Below, piece by piece: positions 23,601-35,600 of a stretch of DNA of 64,000 nt. Every line of letters begins with the position of its first letter. Positions within the stretch are counted from its first letter, which is position 1. Source of the stretch: Poa pratensis (lineage: Eukaryota; Streptophyta; Magnoliopsida; Poales; Poaceae); NCBI GenBank assembly GCA_947311845.1, contig CAMZMU010000040.1:58181537-58245536 (forward strand), in the 5' to 3' direction. Position numbers and translations under genes: made by a program. Under the pieces are notes generated by a model. The model did not search any database and had not been told where the DNA came from. It was given only the letters and a program-made list of their open reading frames with translations.

Positions 23601-26600
23601 TAGAGCGCAGGAGCGTCGCCTGCTATCCGTGGGTGAGCGCTGGTTGCGAAACTTGCTCAAGCGCGCGGTGCTTGGTCTCTCATCGCTTGAGAGGACGATC
23701 GCGAGACAACGATCGCGCGTCAATTGGCTGCGGGAGGGCGACGCAAATACCAAGCTGTTCCATGCTGTCGCGAACGGCCGGAGAGCGAAGAACTATATTC
23801 CCGCGGTTACGGTGAACGGGGAAATCATCACGGAGCAGGAAAGAAAGGAGGACGCGTTCTATGAGGCCTACCATGAGCTGATTGGCACGATCCACAACAG
23901 GGAGCACTCTATCGATCTGGATCAGCTCCGCCTCCCACAGGTGGACCTGCGCGAGCTCGATAGCATTATCACGGAGGAGGAAGTGTGGGGAATCATCAAG
24001 GAGCTGCCACGGGACCGTGCCCCCGGGCCGGACGGGTTCATTGGCCTCTTTTACCAGAGAGCATGGCAGATTATCAAGCAGGATGTGATGGCCGTCTTCC
24101 TGAAGCTTTACGTGGGGGACGGCAGAGGCTTTGGGAGGCTAAACAAAGCGCTAATCACGCTTATACCTAAGAAACAGGAGGCGGCGCTAATTGGAGATTA
24201 TCGCCCGATCAGCTTGGTGCACAGCATCTCCAAGCTGTTTGCTAAGCTGCTGGCTAATAGAATCAAGCCGAGGCTCGGGGAATTGGTGAGCGCAAATCAG
24301 TCGGCCTTCGTCAGAGGTCGAAACCTGCACGATAACTTCATGCTGGTTCGTCAGGTGGCAAGGAAGATAAATGCAAAAAGAACCCCGGGTGTGTTGCTCA
24401 AGTTGGATGTCTCGCGAGCGTTTGATTCTCTATCCTGGTCCTTTCTGTTCGAGGTGCTGCGGAAGATGGGATTCGGAGAGATGTTCTTGCGCTGGGTAGC
24501 GATTCTGCTCAAAACGGCGAGCACCAAGGTGTCAGTTAATGGAGTACCGGGGAAGCAAATTAGACACGCCAGAGGTTTGCGACAGGGGGATCCGGTTTCC
24601 CCCACCCTATTTGTGTTGGGGATGGAAGTTCTGACTGCACTGATCTCGCTGGCGGTGGAAGAGCAACTATTCCAGCCAATTACCGGAGTTTCTGCGCTCC
24701 AGCGGGTCTCGATCTACGCGGACGATGTGGTGATGTTCCTGAAACCGGTGCTGTCTGATCTGAATGCAATTCAAGAGATCCTGAACCTCTTTGGCGAGGC
24801 CTCGGGACTGCGTATTAACTATGCCAAGTCATCAGCGACCCTGATCAGAGGGGTGGAGGAGGATGAGCTGCGGGTGTCGAACACGCTGGGTTGCAGAATC
24901 GCGCAGTTCCCGATCCAATATTTGGGGTTGCCGCTCGCGTTGCGGCCGCTTACAAGGGCGGAGTGGCAGCCTGTTCTGGACAAGGCAGTTGCCTTTGTCC
25001 CTGCTTGGCAACGAGGCCTAATGCCGCGGGCTGGGCGGCTGGTGTTGGTGAAATCCGTGATTGCGGCGCGACCGATTCATCAGCTTTTGGTTGCCGAGGC
25101 GCCGGTGTGGATGTTGGAGGAAATCGCGGATTGGATGCGGTCGTTCTTTTGGGCGGGGAAGGAGCAGGCAAATGGCGGCCAATGCCTGGTTGCTTGGGAG
25201 AAGATCTGTACGCCGCTTTGCTTCGGCGGCATGGGAGTCAAGAATTTGAGGCTCCAGGGCATCGCGTTGCGAACCAGATGGGAGTGGCTTCGCAGGACTG
25301 ACCAGTCGAGGCCGTGGCAAGGGCTCCCGATGCTCAAAGACACGGATGCGCATGATGTGTTTCAGAGCCTTGTCAGAGTTAAGCTAGGGGATGGGAAAAG
25401 GCTTCTCTTCTGGAAGGATCGCTGGATGGACGGCAGAGCAATCAAGGACATCGCGCCGGCCGTCGAGGCCGCAGTCGGTACAAGGAGAAAGAACAGCCGG
25501 ACGGTGGCGGAGGCGTTGGCTAACAACAGATGGGTGACTGACATAGCGGAGGTGGAGGACGTCGAGGTGGCTCGACAGATGGTCTTGCTCTGGATGGAGG
25601 TAGCGAGGTTCCGATGCAGAGACAGTGTCCAGGACGATTTCATCTGGCCGTGGTCGAGTACGGGACAGTACACGGCCAAATCTACATACCAGATGCTCTG
25701 TCAGGGTCGAACGCGAGTGGCAACGGCGAATTGTGTCTGGAAGTCTAAGGCACCGCTCAAGTGCAAGTTGTTCGTCTGGCTCGCTTTACAGCACCGCGTT
25801 TGGACGTCTGACAGACGTAGGAGGCACGGGTTGCAGACAGACACGGCGAGTTGTTTCACCTGCTTGCAGGAGGAGGATACGATCGAGCACATACTGGTGC
25901 AATGCGTGTATGCAAGGGAGGTTTGGCACGGCTGCTTTCAGCGACTGCAGCTTGGATCGAGGATACCTGAACCTGAGGCTACGATCGAGCCTTGGTGGTT
26001 ACTGGAGCGGGCGAGGTTTGCCAAGAGGGAAAAGAAGGATTTTGACACGCTGGTCACACTTGTCTGCTGGTCGGTGTGGAAGCAGAGGAACGCCCGGGTG
26101 TTTCATAACATCAATCAGCAGTGCTCTGCTCAAGTTCTGATGGATCGCATCTTGGATGAGCTTCAGTCTTGGTTGAGCACGGGTGTTGGAGGTGGAGGGA
26201 GTAACCTAGATAGGAGAGAGTAGGCTTTTGTGTTTTTGGTGTTGGTGTGTGCCGTGACCTTGTTCGACAAGGCTCCGGTATCTTGTAAATTTCTTGCTGC
26301 CTTCTATATAAATATGGTGCGCCTTTGGCGCACTCGCAAAAAAAAAATTCCGCCCTTTAAAGTGAAAACTGACCCAAGCATCGTGTTAAATGATGAAGAT
26401 TGTCCATGGCTACGGCGCAATCAGAAGAAAGGGACACACACGAAGAAAAAAGTGAACACTAGATAAGGATGTTGTTGGTGATGTGTAATAATGAATTAAA
26501 CCTTTTATCAAATGCACATGGTTTCCCCGTCATACAGCCCAACGGTGGCTCGTGAGTGCCTGCATATCAAATGCACCGTTGGGCTGTATGACGGGAATCC

Positions 26601-29600
26601 GAATGATTTGTATTTGGTCGATGAACTGAAGTATTTTGTAGATAGAACAAAACACACGGTTTCCCCTGCATACAGCCCAACGGTGGCTCGTGAGTGCCCG
26701 CATATCAAATGCACCGTTGGACGTATGCAGGGAATCCGAATGCTTTGTATATCAAATGAACTACATTGAGTGTCGAACATGTTCGAGAGGGGGGGTTTAT
26801 ATAGGGTCATGTGGCTGATCCAACACTGGTTTTGCCCTAAAAAAAACACACCCCTGATCCAACGGCTCACAAGTTCTTGAAAGAAACACACCCCTGATCC
26901 AACGACTCACAAGCGCTTGAAAGAAACACACGATCCGTGTGCTTCTTTACTCCCGGTTGGTGTTACCAACCGGGACTAAAGGCGGGCTTCGCGGTCACGA
27001 CTCGTGTCAGTCACGTGTCCTCCCCTAGCTATCGGTGTCCTGACCACGCGCTGCCATGGGTCTATATGTATTGTCGTCGACGGGTAAACCCTAATCCACG
27101 AGGATGTTGTTAACGATGTTTCTAAAATAAATAGATAATTATTACAAATTTTTAGACAATTAAGTTACATAGATATAAAATAAAAAGATAATAATTACAA
27201 ATTTTTAGACAATTAATTTACATAGATATAAAATAAAAAGAAACTAGAGAAAAAAACAAAACAGAAACCAAATAGATATAAAGCAAAACAGAAAACATCC
27301 TTTAGATATAAAGCAAATAGATATAAAGCAAAACAAAAAAACAAAAAAAAAAACCCATTAGTACCGGTTGGCATAACCAACCGGTACAAAAGGGGTGGGC
27401 TTCACGCGCGAAATTTTGCCGCGGCCCAAATGACCTTTAGCACCGGTTGATAACGCCAACCGGTACTAAAGACCCTTTAGTACCGGTTGGTATTATCAAC
27501 CGGTGCTAAAGGTCATTTGGGCGCGGTTTATACAGGGGATCGATCAAATTCGTCCCCAAATCGACCAAGTCCTCTCCGCTGACGCCTCGAGCTCCACGAC
27601 GCCCTGCTCCGGCGAAGCCCTGCTCCGGCCGGCCGCGCCATCGCCCCCTCCCTCGCCGCGTCGACCTCCGCCGCGCGCCATCGCCGCGCGCCACCACCGC
27701 ACCATCTCCGGCGCCCTCCGCCGCCCCTGCTCCGGCGCCCTCCGCCGCCTCTGCTCCGGCTTCCACGGCGCGCCCCTGCTCCGGCGCCCTCCACCGCCGC
27801 GGGCCACCACCGCACCATCGCCGTGCGCCACCACCACCATCTCCGGCGCCCTCAGGTTTTTTTGTCATTTTTTTTTTGATTTTAGTAAGGTGTAGCATAT
27901 TATTAGCTAAGGTGTAGCAAATTATTAGTGTAGCAATTTTTTTATATTTTTTTTAGCTAAGGTGTAGCAAATTATTAGTGTTTATTCAAAATAGATAGAA
28001 ACCAAATTTTAGCAAAGTTATTTTATTAGTGTTTATTCAAAATTTAGGTTGTTATTTTAGGTCTTACAAATTTAGGTTATCTTGCAAATTTAGAAAATTT
28101 AGGTTGTTATTTTAGAAATTTTGAAAATGTAGCAAATTTAGCAAAGTTAGAAAATTTAGCAAAGTTTGAAAATTTAGCAAAGCAATGTTATTTGATGATT
28201 GTGTTAGCAAAGTTAGAAATCAAAGTTAGAAAGCTTGATGCTATGAATTTTAACAAAGTCCAATTGTGTTAGCAAAGTTAGAAACAAATTTAGCAAAGCA
28301 ATCTTTGTAACCTTGATGCTATGAATTAAAAATTTGCAGTGACATTGAGCTATGGAGGACGACGCCCCCTTCATCCGAGACGAGGAGAATGAAGAGCATA
28401 TACAAGCAATTATATTTGAGAGGACCCTTGGATTAAATTCCGATGGAGAAGATTCCGGTGAAGAAGACGATGATGATTTCAGCGCAAAATGTTTGAACGA
28501 CTCCGGTGAGGGAGTTGAGCTAGAAAATTTAAGAGACGGCGACGAAGTGCCCTTAGAAAACTCCGGCGAGGTATATATATATATTAAGTCTTGTTGATCA
28601 CTAGATGCATTAATTGATTTGCACTTATTAACGAAACATTTTTCTTGTAGCCCTCTGGATCTAAGCCAAGCGTCCCTAAACGAGGCCCGAACCAAAGGGT
28701 AAGCTGCCAGATGGTGCAAAGTTGTCGATCGACGAAGTTGCTAATGATGGCAAACCGGTGAAACCCGAAGAAATCTACACTAAATATGTAGGTCAATGCG
28801 GAGTTCTTGTTAGGGACATGGTCCTGATCACCATTGCAGAATGGAATGAGCCGAAGAAAGCCAACATTGGCGCAAGTTATGTCGATAAAAGAATTAAAGA
28901 CCTCCTTTGGGACTCGATCTTGACATCTTTCAGCCTACCGGCAGATCTCCCAGAGAAGAAGAAGGATAAAGTCAAGGAGTGGACTCTAAAGAAGATGGCC
29001 CAGCAATTCAACAACTGGAAGAAAGGATTGTGGAAAAAATATGAGAACGTAACTCCAAAATTCACTGGACATCTAGAGAAGATAAAGATGCGTGGCCTGA
29101 ATTTGTGGCGTATAAGAAATCGGCCGTCGCTGTGGCCCGATCGGCCCAAAATAAGTTGAATGCTAAGAATAAGAAATATCAGGGGATGTCAAGGAAAAGC
29201 ACGCGCGTTCCCAACCTGCCTAAAGCACGGTTCCTGCAGGACGCAGGCGCGCGAGAGCACCTCCCAGCCTGGCACGTGGGGCGCGGACAGTGCAAACCCA
29301 TCCACGGATGCACGACTCGCTCGCGAGCTAGCGTGCGTGCGTGTACGTGATCGATCCAATCAATCAGCTAGATGAATGGATGAAACACGCCCAGCTAGCT
29401 AGCTTCGTACGTATGCTTTTTATTTTTTATTTCTTTTTTTAACGTGACACGCTACAAAAAATTGTACGTTATTTTCATGTGTGCTAAAAAAGCAGCACAC
29501 TATGAAAAAAGGCAGTGCACTGCGCATCCGCATCCGAGGCAGTGCACCGCAAAAGAGAAGGCAGTGCACCGCACATCCGAGGCAGTGCACCGCAAAAGAG

Positions 29601-32600
29601 AAGGCAGTGCACCGCACATCCGAGGCAGTGCACCGCAAAAAGAGAAGGCAGTGCACTGTCCATCCGAGGCAGTGCACCGCAAAAGAGAAGGCAGTGCACT
29701 GTCCATCCTAGGCAGTGCACTGTCCATCCGAGGCAGTGCACCGCAAAAGAGAAGGCAGTGCACTGCCGGTGCACTGCACTGCCCATCCGAGGCAGTGCAC
29801 CGCAAAAGAGAAGGCAGTGCACTGCCCATCCGAGGCAGTGCACCGCAAAAAGAGAAGGAAGTGCACTGCATCCAGAAGGCAAAAAAAAGGCAGTGCAATC
29901 CACACACTCCGGGCAGTGCACAAAAAAAGTTTGTCGAAACATATCAACATGGGATCTAGTTTTAAAGATCTCGACACGACTAACCCATTCCCGAAAACGG
30001 ATCGTGATTTGCAAACTCGGTTCGAAAGATATTTCATTGTTCGTGTTCAAATTAAAAAGAGAAAAGGAAAAAAAACACCTACCGAACCAGCCAGAGAGCA
30101 GAAGGTGGGACGTACGCCTGGCCAGCACGTGGCGGCCAGGGAGAGACTCCCGCGGGAGAGCTCGCATGCACCAGGGAGCTCCACGTGCTGGCAGCGCATG
30201 CGACGCGTAGCGTGCTCCCGTGAAGCGCGCGCTTTTTTTAACAATTCGGGAAATATCACCATACTTTGGGGTCAGGTGGCTACAAGACTGCCTTGCCTAA
30301 GTGGGAAGCCTTTGAAAACGAACTGCGTCAAAAAGGGATCACCCCTCAGACAGATGACTGGCCCGATAGGTCCAAGTTCTGGTTGTTCGCGCATGGGGCA
30401 GTGTTGCACCCAGACACATGGCTGATTGTTCCAAAGGGAAAATGGAAGAAAAGAATTACAAGAGTCGTAAAAAAACTAAAAGACGCAATAGCACTAGTCA
30501 AGGAGGGAAAATATGTTCCCGATAGAGAGGACGACGAGCTGACACTCGCCCTCGGGAATAAAGAACACTGGGGACGATGTCGAGGCAGAGGAGGCGGGGT
30601 TGGTTTTCGTGAAGGGTTTCCGGCGGACGTTGCAACTTATAAAAAACATTGCAGAAGTAAGAAGAGGGAGGCGGACCGGTTTTCAGAATTAGAACGCCAG
30701 GTGCATGCTGTGCAGGAGCAACTACACTCAATTACCCAGCAAAGGGAATCTCAGCTGCGACTAGAAGATCCTGCAGTCGATGTCTGCCCATCTCAGCGGA
30801 AAAGCAGCGTGGGTTCCACGCAGCTACAAGATCCTGCAGTTGATGAACCGTCAGCGGCTCACTACCCCGTGGATGATATCACGGAGAAGACAAATTGTGA
30901 GTTACATGCGCCAATGATGAACATTAGTTATCCGGTGGCGAATGGCTATGCTTTACCATATCAACTTGGAGCAACCTTCCATTTTGGTCAGATTCCAGCT
31001 GGATTTGCTCGTGTCGGGGTCACAAAAGTTCTGTCGGGATTCCACTCAATGGATCTTGACATTCCTGGAGCTGAAGGCGAGAAGACATTGGGAGAAGTCG
31101 AGCTTGGTATCGTTCTATGGAAGAAGAAATACATCATGTTTCCAGACTCGGCGCCAAGGCCACCGACCCCTCCGAGTAGAAATTCACCACCTCAAAGTCC
31201 ACCCGCCTTCCCCGACGATTGGGTGCCCACCGCGAGTCCATCGCCCGCGTCGTCCCGTCAGCCGACTGATGCGCCCACTAGTAATTTGACAAAGCAGAAG
31301 CTGTTCACGTCGACTGGTACTGGCCGTACGTCCCTTGTCAAGAAACGTGCAAATATACCCAAGAAAGTCAAGGCTCCTGAGAAGTTAGCTGGCGAGAAGA
31401 CTATGGAGGAATTAGAAGTGAGCACACGTGCCGAGGTGACAGCCTTTTTCGAACAGAAAAAAAGGAAAGACTGGAGGCAAGACTGGACCCCATAAAGGAA
31501 CTTCTGAAGACTATACCAACGGAGATTAAAGATCGCACCGTTGACAACATATATAACCCTCCACCGCGGGCCCTTTCAGACTATGAGCGAGGTATTATAA
31601 AGGTACATAGCTCACAGATGGAGGAAGATAAAATGTGCGGGAAAAAAGTTGCCCAGCTCGGAGAACAACAAGTACAATCGATCGCCCCGCTCATTGTGCC
31701 TTCTGATAATATTGTTGCTCGGGAAATCGAGCATGGAGAAATGGTAATCCATGGCGAGACAGATTACCCCATCATGGAGTTAGCATATCAATATGTTCTC
31801 GGGCTGCCTCTGGTCGAAAATCCGAGTGCTCTAACAACACAGTTATGGAAATTGCATAACTGGTACATGACCGCCGCAAAAGAAGAGAGATTCTATTTCA
31901 TGGCGGGAGTTAAGGAACAGTACTACTTCCGAGAATATGTTGTGCAGGTTGAGTTCTCCGAACTTTTTCAGATGTACAATCAACGTGACCTCGACAAATC
32001 TATCATCAGCTGCTATTGTCTGTAAGTGATTTATTTGTGTAATTTAATTCTTTAGTTAAGCTCGTTCATTGCATGTAATTATCCTCACGATATTCTTTTG
32101 TACGCTATTATGCAGAATGAAGATTCGTGAATGGAGTGTCAATGGAATCTGGGACATTGGGTTCATTGACCCGGATAAAGTTCATCAAGTCACCATAGAA
32201 CAGCATGCCCAGGACACAGAGGACGTTTTGCTAACGTTTTTAAAGCGACAAAGTGCCAAAAAAGAAATACTTTTTCCTTACAACTTCAAGTGAGTGTTAC
32301 TATCTTGTACACATTCTATTTTGCTTTCCCGATATTAAGTGTAATTGATGAGCTCTGAATAACTGCGTATATAAACGTGCGCACAGGTTCCACTTCATTC
32401 TGCTAATCATTAAAATCGATCTTGGAGAAGTTGAAATCTGGGACTCATTAAGGAAACATCAAGATGAATACAAAAGCGTGCGTGTATTGCTCCAGAGGTA
32501 ATTTCTATCGCACTATATCGGCCTCTTTAATTCGTTCATTTCCTGATATCAAAATAAGTAATAACTCCTCAATTCATTTTCTTTGCCGGCCAGGGTATGG

Positions 32601-35600
32601 AAAAGGTTCATCGCGGAAGAACGCGGTGAATGGAAAGATAAGCTGGAGTTTAAGGCTAACAAAGTAAGTAGTACTACGTACCTAGGTCCACGTATCTCTC
32701 TAATTTTAGTTTCAATACCATTATCATTCTCTTGATTATTATTTGATTGAATTCTATTCTCGTATAGTGGTGCCTGCTACAACCACAGGGGACGAATTTA
32801 TGTGGATACTACGTTTGCGAGTACATCCACATAAAGGTCAATGAGAGAGTCAATAGTCGAAAAAATCAAGAGGTACGTAAACATCATTCACAAATTTATT
32901 TTTGCTACCATCAATTGTGTTTAGTTTCGATCATAACTGATTTGATCTCCTTCTTTTAAAGATGACAAGGAAGCGGAACCAGCTCCTGCCAATAAACCGC
33001 GTAAAAGCAATTGCGGAGGAATTGGCGGGATTTTTCCTTACGCATGTCATACCTGAATCCGGTGAATTCCACTATATCGAAAAATAGACTCCCTCTATGT
33101 ACTAGCAGTGATATCCATGTAATGAGTACTTGATTACCCCCAAGAGCAAGGGATCACCGTAGCACCTCTCAATGTGGAAGTAAGGTATCGATCCGCAGGA
33201 GCAAGAAGGAAAAGTTATCTATTCCCTACAACTAAAGTGTCACAAGTTTTAGTTGATTATGCACTAAACAAGTTTGGAGAACAAGGTGGTTGATGGATGG
33301 GAGTAACCAAGCAAGAATGTAAAAGTGTCCCAATCCTCTTCAATGCAAGAGGACAAGACAAATGGTAGCAAGCAAAAGCTCTCAAAGAGAGAGAAAGCCC
33401 AATCCTCTATGCAGCAAGAGGACAAGCTCAAGTGTGAGTTTCTTATAGGAACAATGGACATGGGTTCACTTAATCCTCTCTCCCTCATCTACTGTGATTA
33501 TCATGTTATAGATAAAGTACACACAATTGTCATGTTTTAATGGTAGCTTTTATGACAGCTATATGTCCTAAAACACATAGTTGAAAGAAATACTCATTTG
33601 TGTTGCTAGGTCACCCTCGTAAGGCTAGCGTGGTTGCTCTCACTCCCACATCATACTCTTTCTTTTTACCCCCAGATAAAGGATGTTGGGTGGTACTGTG
33701 TCACTCCATACCTATGCCGTGTCACATCGGCCATCCCGTACCCACATACATCATACTTCTTTAAGAAGAATATTCAACCAAAGTATGACAAGTCATAAAA
33801 GATCCAACACAACGGTAAATGCATAACAAATCATCTCATACCACAATATTCACCACAAAGGTATTACATAGATGACCGTAATCATGTTTAGCAGCTCATA
33901 CGGTACTAATTAGTGAAGCTCAAGAGAGAGGAGAGATACATAAGTTACCACCACAAACCCAAGTCCAGGGGTGGACTACTCCCCCTTCATCATGGTGATG
34001 ATGGTGGAGAAGTTCTTGCTGTAGATGTTGATGATGAACACGCCGGAGGGGGGTGGAGCCCTCCGGAGGCGATTCCGGCGGCGTTTCCCCCCTCCGATCT
34101 TCTCCGGCGGCAGCCCTCTGTCTCTCTGTTTCGTGGTTTTGTGTTTCTCCGCCGCCCCCTTCCAGAGAACGTCGGGGGACAATTTTTATAGGCGTTTTTA
34201 GGTCACGACTAGGTCGGTGGAGCAAAGATCGACGGCAACGGAGCCACGAGGCCCAAATGGGTGGGTCCCACGCAGCTACAGTACCAGGCCGTGTGGGCCC
34301 CCCTCGTTTGGCCCTCGAGCCTCCATTTGCTCGCTTCCTTCGCCCACAGGTCTTCTTCCTTCCAAATATTGACGCCCGTAAATTTCCAGGTGATTTCGTT
34401 GACGTTTGGGTCCCTGAAACATTAAAATAAGAAAACGGGGTTTTCTGCCTGTGCAGGGTTAATTCCATAAAAATAGGAAATAAATGAATATTCCCAAAAA
34501 CCATTATAAAACATTGATATAACCCTTATATGATGCAAATATGATTGGAATATAAGCAATTAAAGTGCAAAGTTCATGTATGCATTTTACATGCATTAGT
34601 ACTTTATATGTGTAATGAGTACTTTATATGTGTAATGAGTACTTTATACGTGATCTCCTCCGAAACCCTGAAAAATGAGCGAAAAGGAAAAAAACAGAAA
34701 CCCTAAACCCCAAAAAATAAGCGAAAAGAAAAAAACAGAAACCCTAAACCCTGGAAAATAAGCGAGAGGGGAAAACAAGCAGGAACTATTAATACCGGTT
34801 GGTTTTACCAACCGGTACTAAAGGTCCTCCGCCACGCGCGCGCAGCTACGCCCACGTGGAGCCCTTTAACACCGGTTTCTGGGGCAACCGGTACTAAAGG
34901 GGTACCCCTTTAGTCCCGCTTTATTAGTATCGGTTGCACAACCGGTGCTAAAAGCCCTTTGGAACCGGTATTGTTGCCCCTTTTTCTACTAGTGACACCT
35001 AGCTAAACTAGTCCCTGAGCCCAACTGGCTTTGAGGTGAGAGGAAAGGAAAATGTTTTCATTGAGCATATCTTTTCCGAGAAAACACAAAGGACCCCTGC
35101 ATTTCATTTGATTGAAAAGGTAGGAGTTCGATTACAGTCCTCCTAGGAGGAACAGAAAAAGGGAAAAATTACAATCAGTGGATGTACCAAGTCATCGGCA
35201 GGATAACCCTAAGCCCCTGAGCACCTGCCTTGGCCCATAGCCTAGCTTCCTCCTTGATCGAATCGGTGGTGGCGCTGATGGAGGGTTGGGCGTTTTCGAA
35301 GACAGAGGCGTTCCTCTGTTTCCAGATCAGCCATGGCACAGCAGAGTCTTGGAGGCATTGGCTTGGGAGTGCCTTGCCTTAGAGCAATCCACCATTCCAG
35401 CAAGGAGGCGGTGTTCCCGGTCGGTGTCTAGCAAGGACTACATAGCCAGGCGAGCAGGTAGCGCATAGTTTCCGGTGCCTGATCGCACAGCGGACAGACA
35501 GCGTGGTGCAGCAGGCCTCGACGGGCAAGGCGATCTGCCGTGCAGCAGCGGTCGAGATCAGTGAGCCAGTGAAAGAAGTTGACGCGCGGAGGGCCCAGCT

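Larger units (their letters stand above)
20010..26464 (+). pseudogene. TNP2-type CACTA transposase, interrupted by a LINE
   Basis: Pieces are 20010-20414, 20438-21838, 21646-22677, 22704-23230 and, after the LINE, 26345-26464. The first carries the transposase-associated N-terminal domain (REWMYGDRR...FCPC...C). The second is the TNP2 core (CPICGALRY, DGSQWRKID, GLSTDGLNPFG). The third is the DUF4218-like region (HNMFPFERFMG). The fourth is the DUF4216-like region (TYYGCIQQIWELDYG). The protein would bind the element ends and catalyse excision and integration in the nucleus. Breaks: a one-base loss near 20335, an in-frame TAG shortly after, a one-base loss near 21829, and the LINE at 23231. 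The C-terminal frame resumes cleanly after the LINE and ends at 26464. Confidence 0.9.
28352..33087 (+). pseudogene. Second CACTA gene: acidic/coiled N-terminal part with C-terminal Ulp1-like protease domain
   Basis: Exons: 28352-28570 (acidic start), 28651-29181, then after the Mutator-like insert 30259-31494 (coiled region, Pro-rich linker), an in-frame continuation to 32021, then 32116-32289, 32387-32497, 32594-32663, 32768-32872 and 32962-33087. Splice phases match in the last six. The C-terminal exons show a C48 (Ulp1/SUMO-protease) fold: His in FHFILLII, Asp in EIWDSL, Gln and Cys in PQGTNLCGYY. The middle matches the TNP1/Transposase_24-like proteins of plant CACTA elements. Single-base losses lie near 28697, 29087 and 31457-31463, and the Mutator-like insert splits the gene. 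It probably assisted transposition; whether it cleaves SUMO is unknown. Confidence 0.8.
19105..34994 (+). mobile_element. CACTA (En/Spm, Caspar-like) DNA transposon, 15.9 kb, with nested insertions
   Basis: The left end reads CACTAGTAGAAAA and the right end is its inverted copy (TTTTTCTACTAGTG). A 3-bp duplication ACA flanks it at 19102-19104 and 34995-34997, the signature of CACTA elements. Subterminal regions are packed with ACCGGTACTAAAGG-type palindromes. Three genes are visible in order: a small coiled-coil membrane protein, a TNP2-type transposase, and a second protein ending in a Ulp1-like protease domain. A LINE (23231-26344), a Mutator-like element (29182-30249) and a solo LTR (33131-34598) are inserted in it. 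Without these three it would be about 10.2 kb. It lies in the intron of the TPR gene in the same orientation. Confidence 0.95.

Noticed and set aside
29508..29925. CRISPR-like array of regularly spaced repeats
   Set aside because: The half-units are contiguous and related; there are no unique spacers, and the genome is a plant.
29444..30425. Several long frames on both strands in the Mutator-like element
   Set aside because: Produced by a stop-poor 43-bp tandem repeat; the repetitive peptides change frame with each unit.
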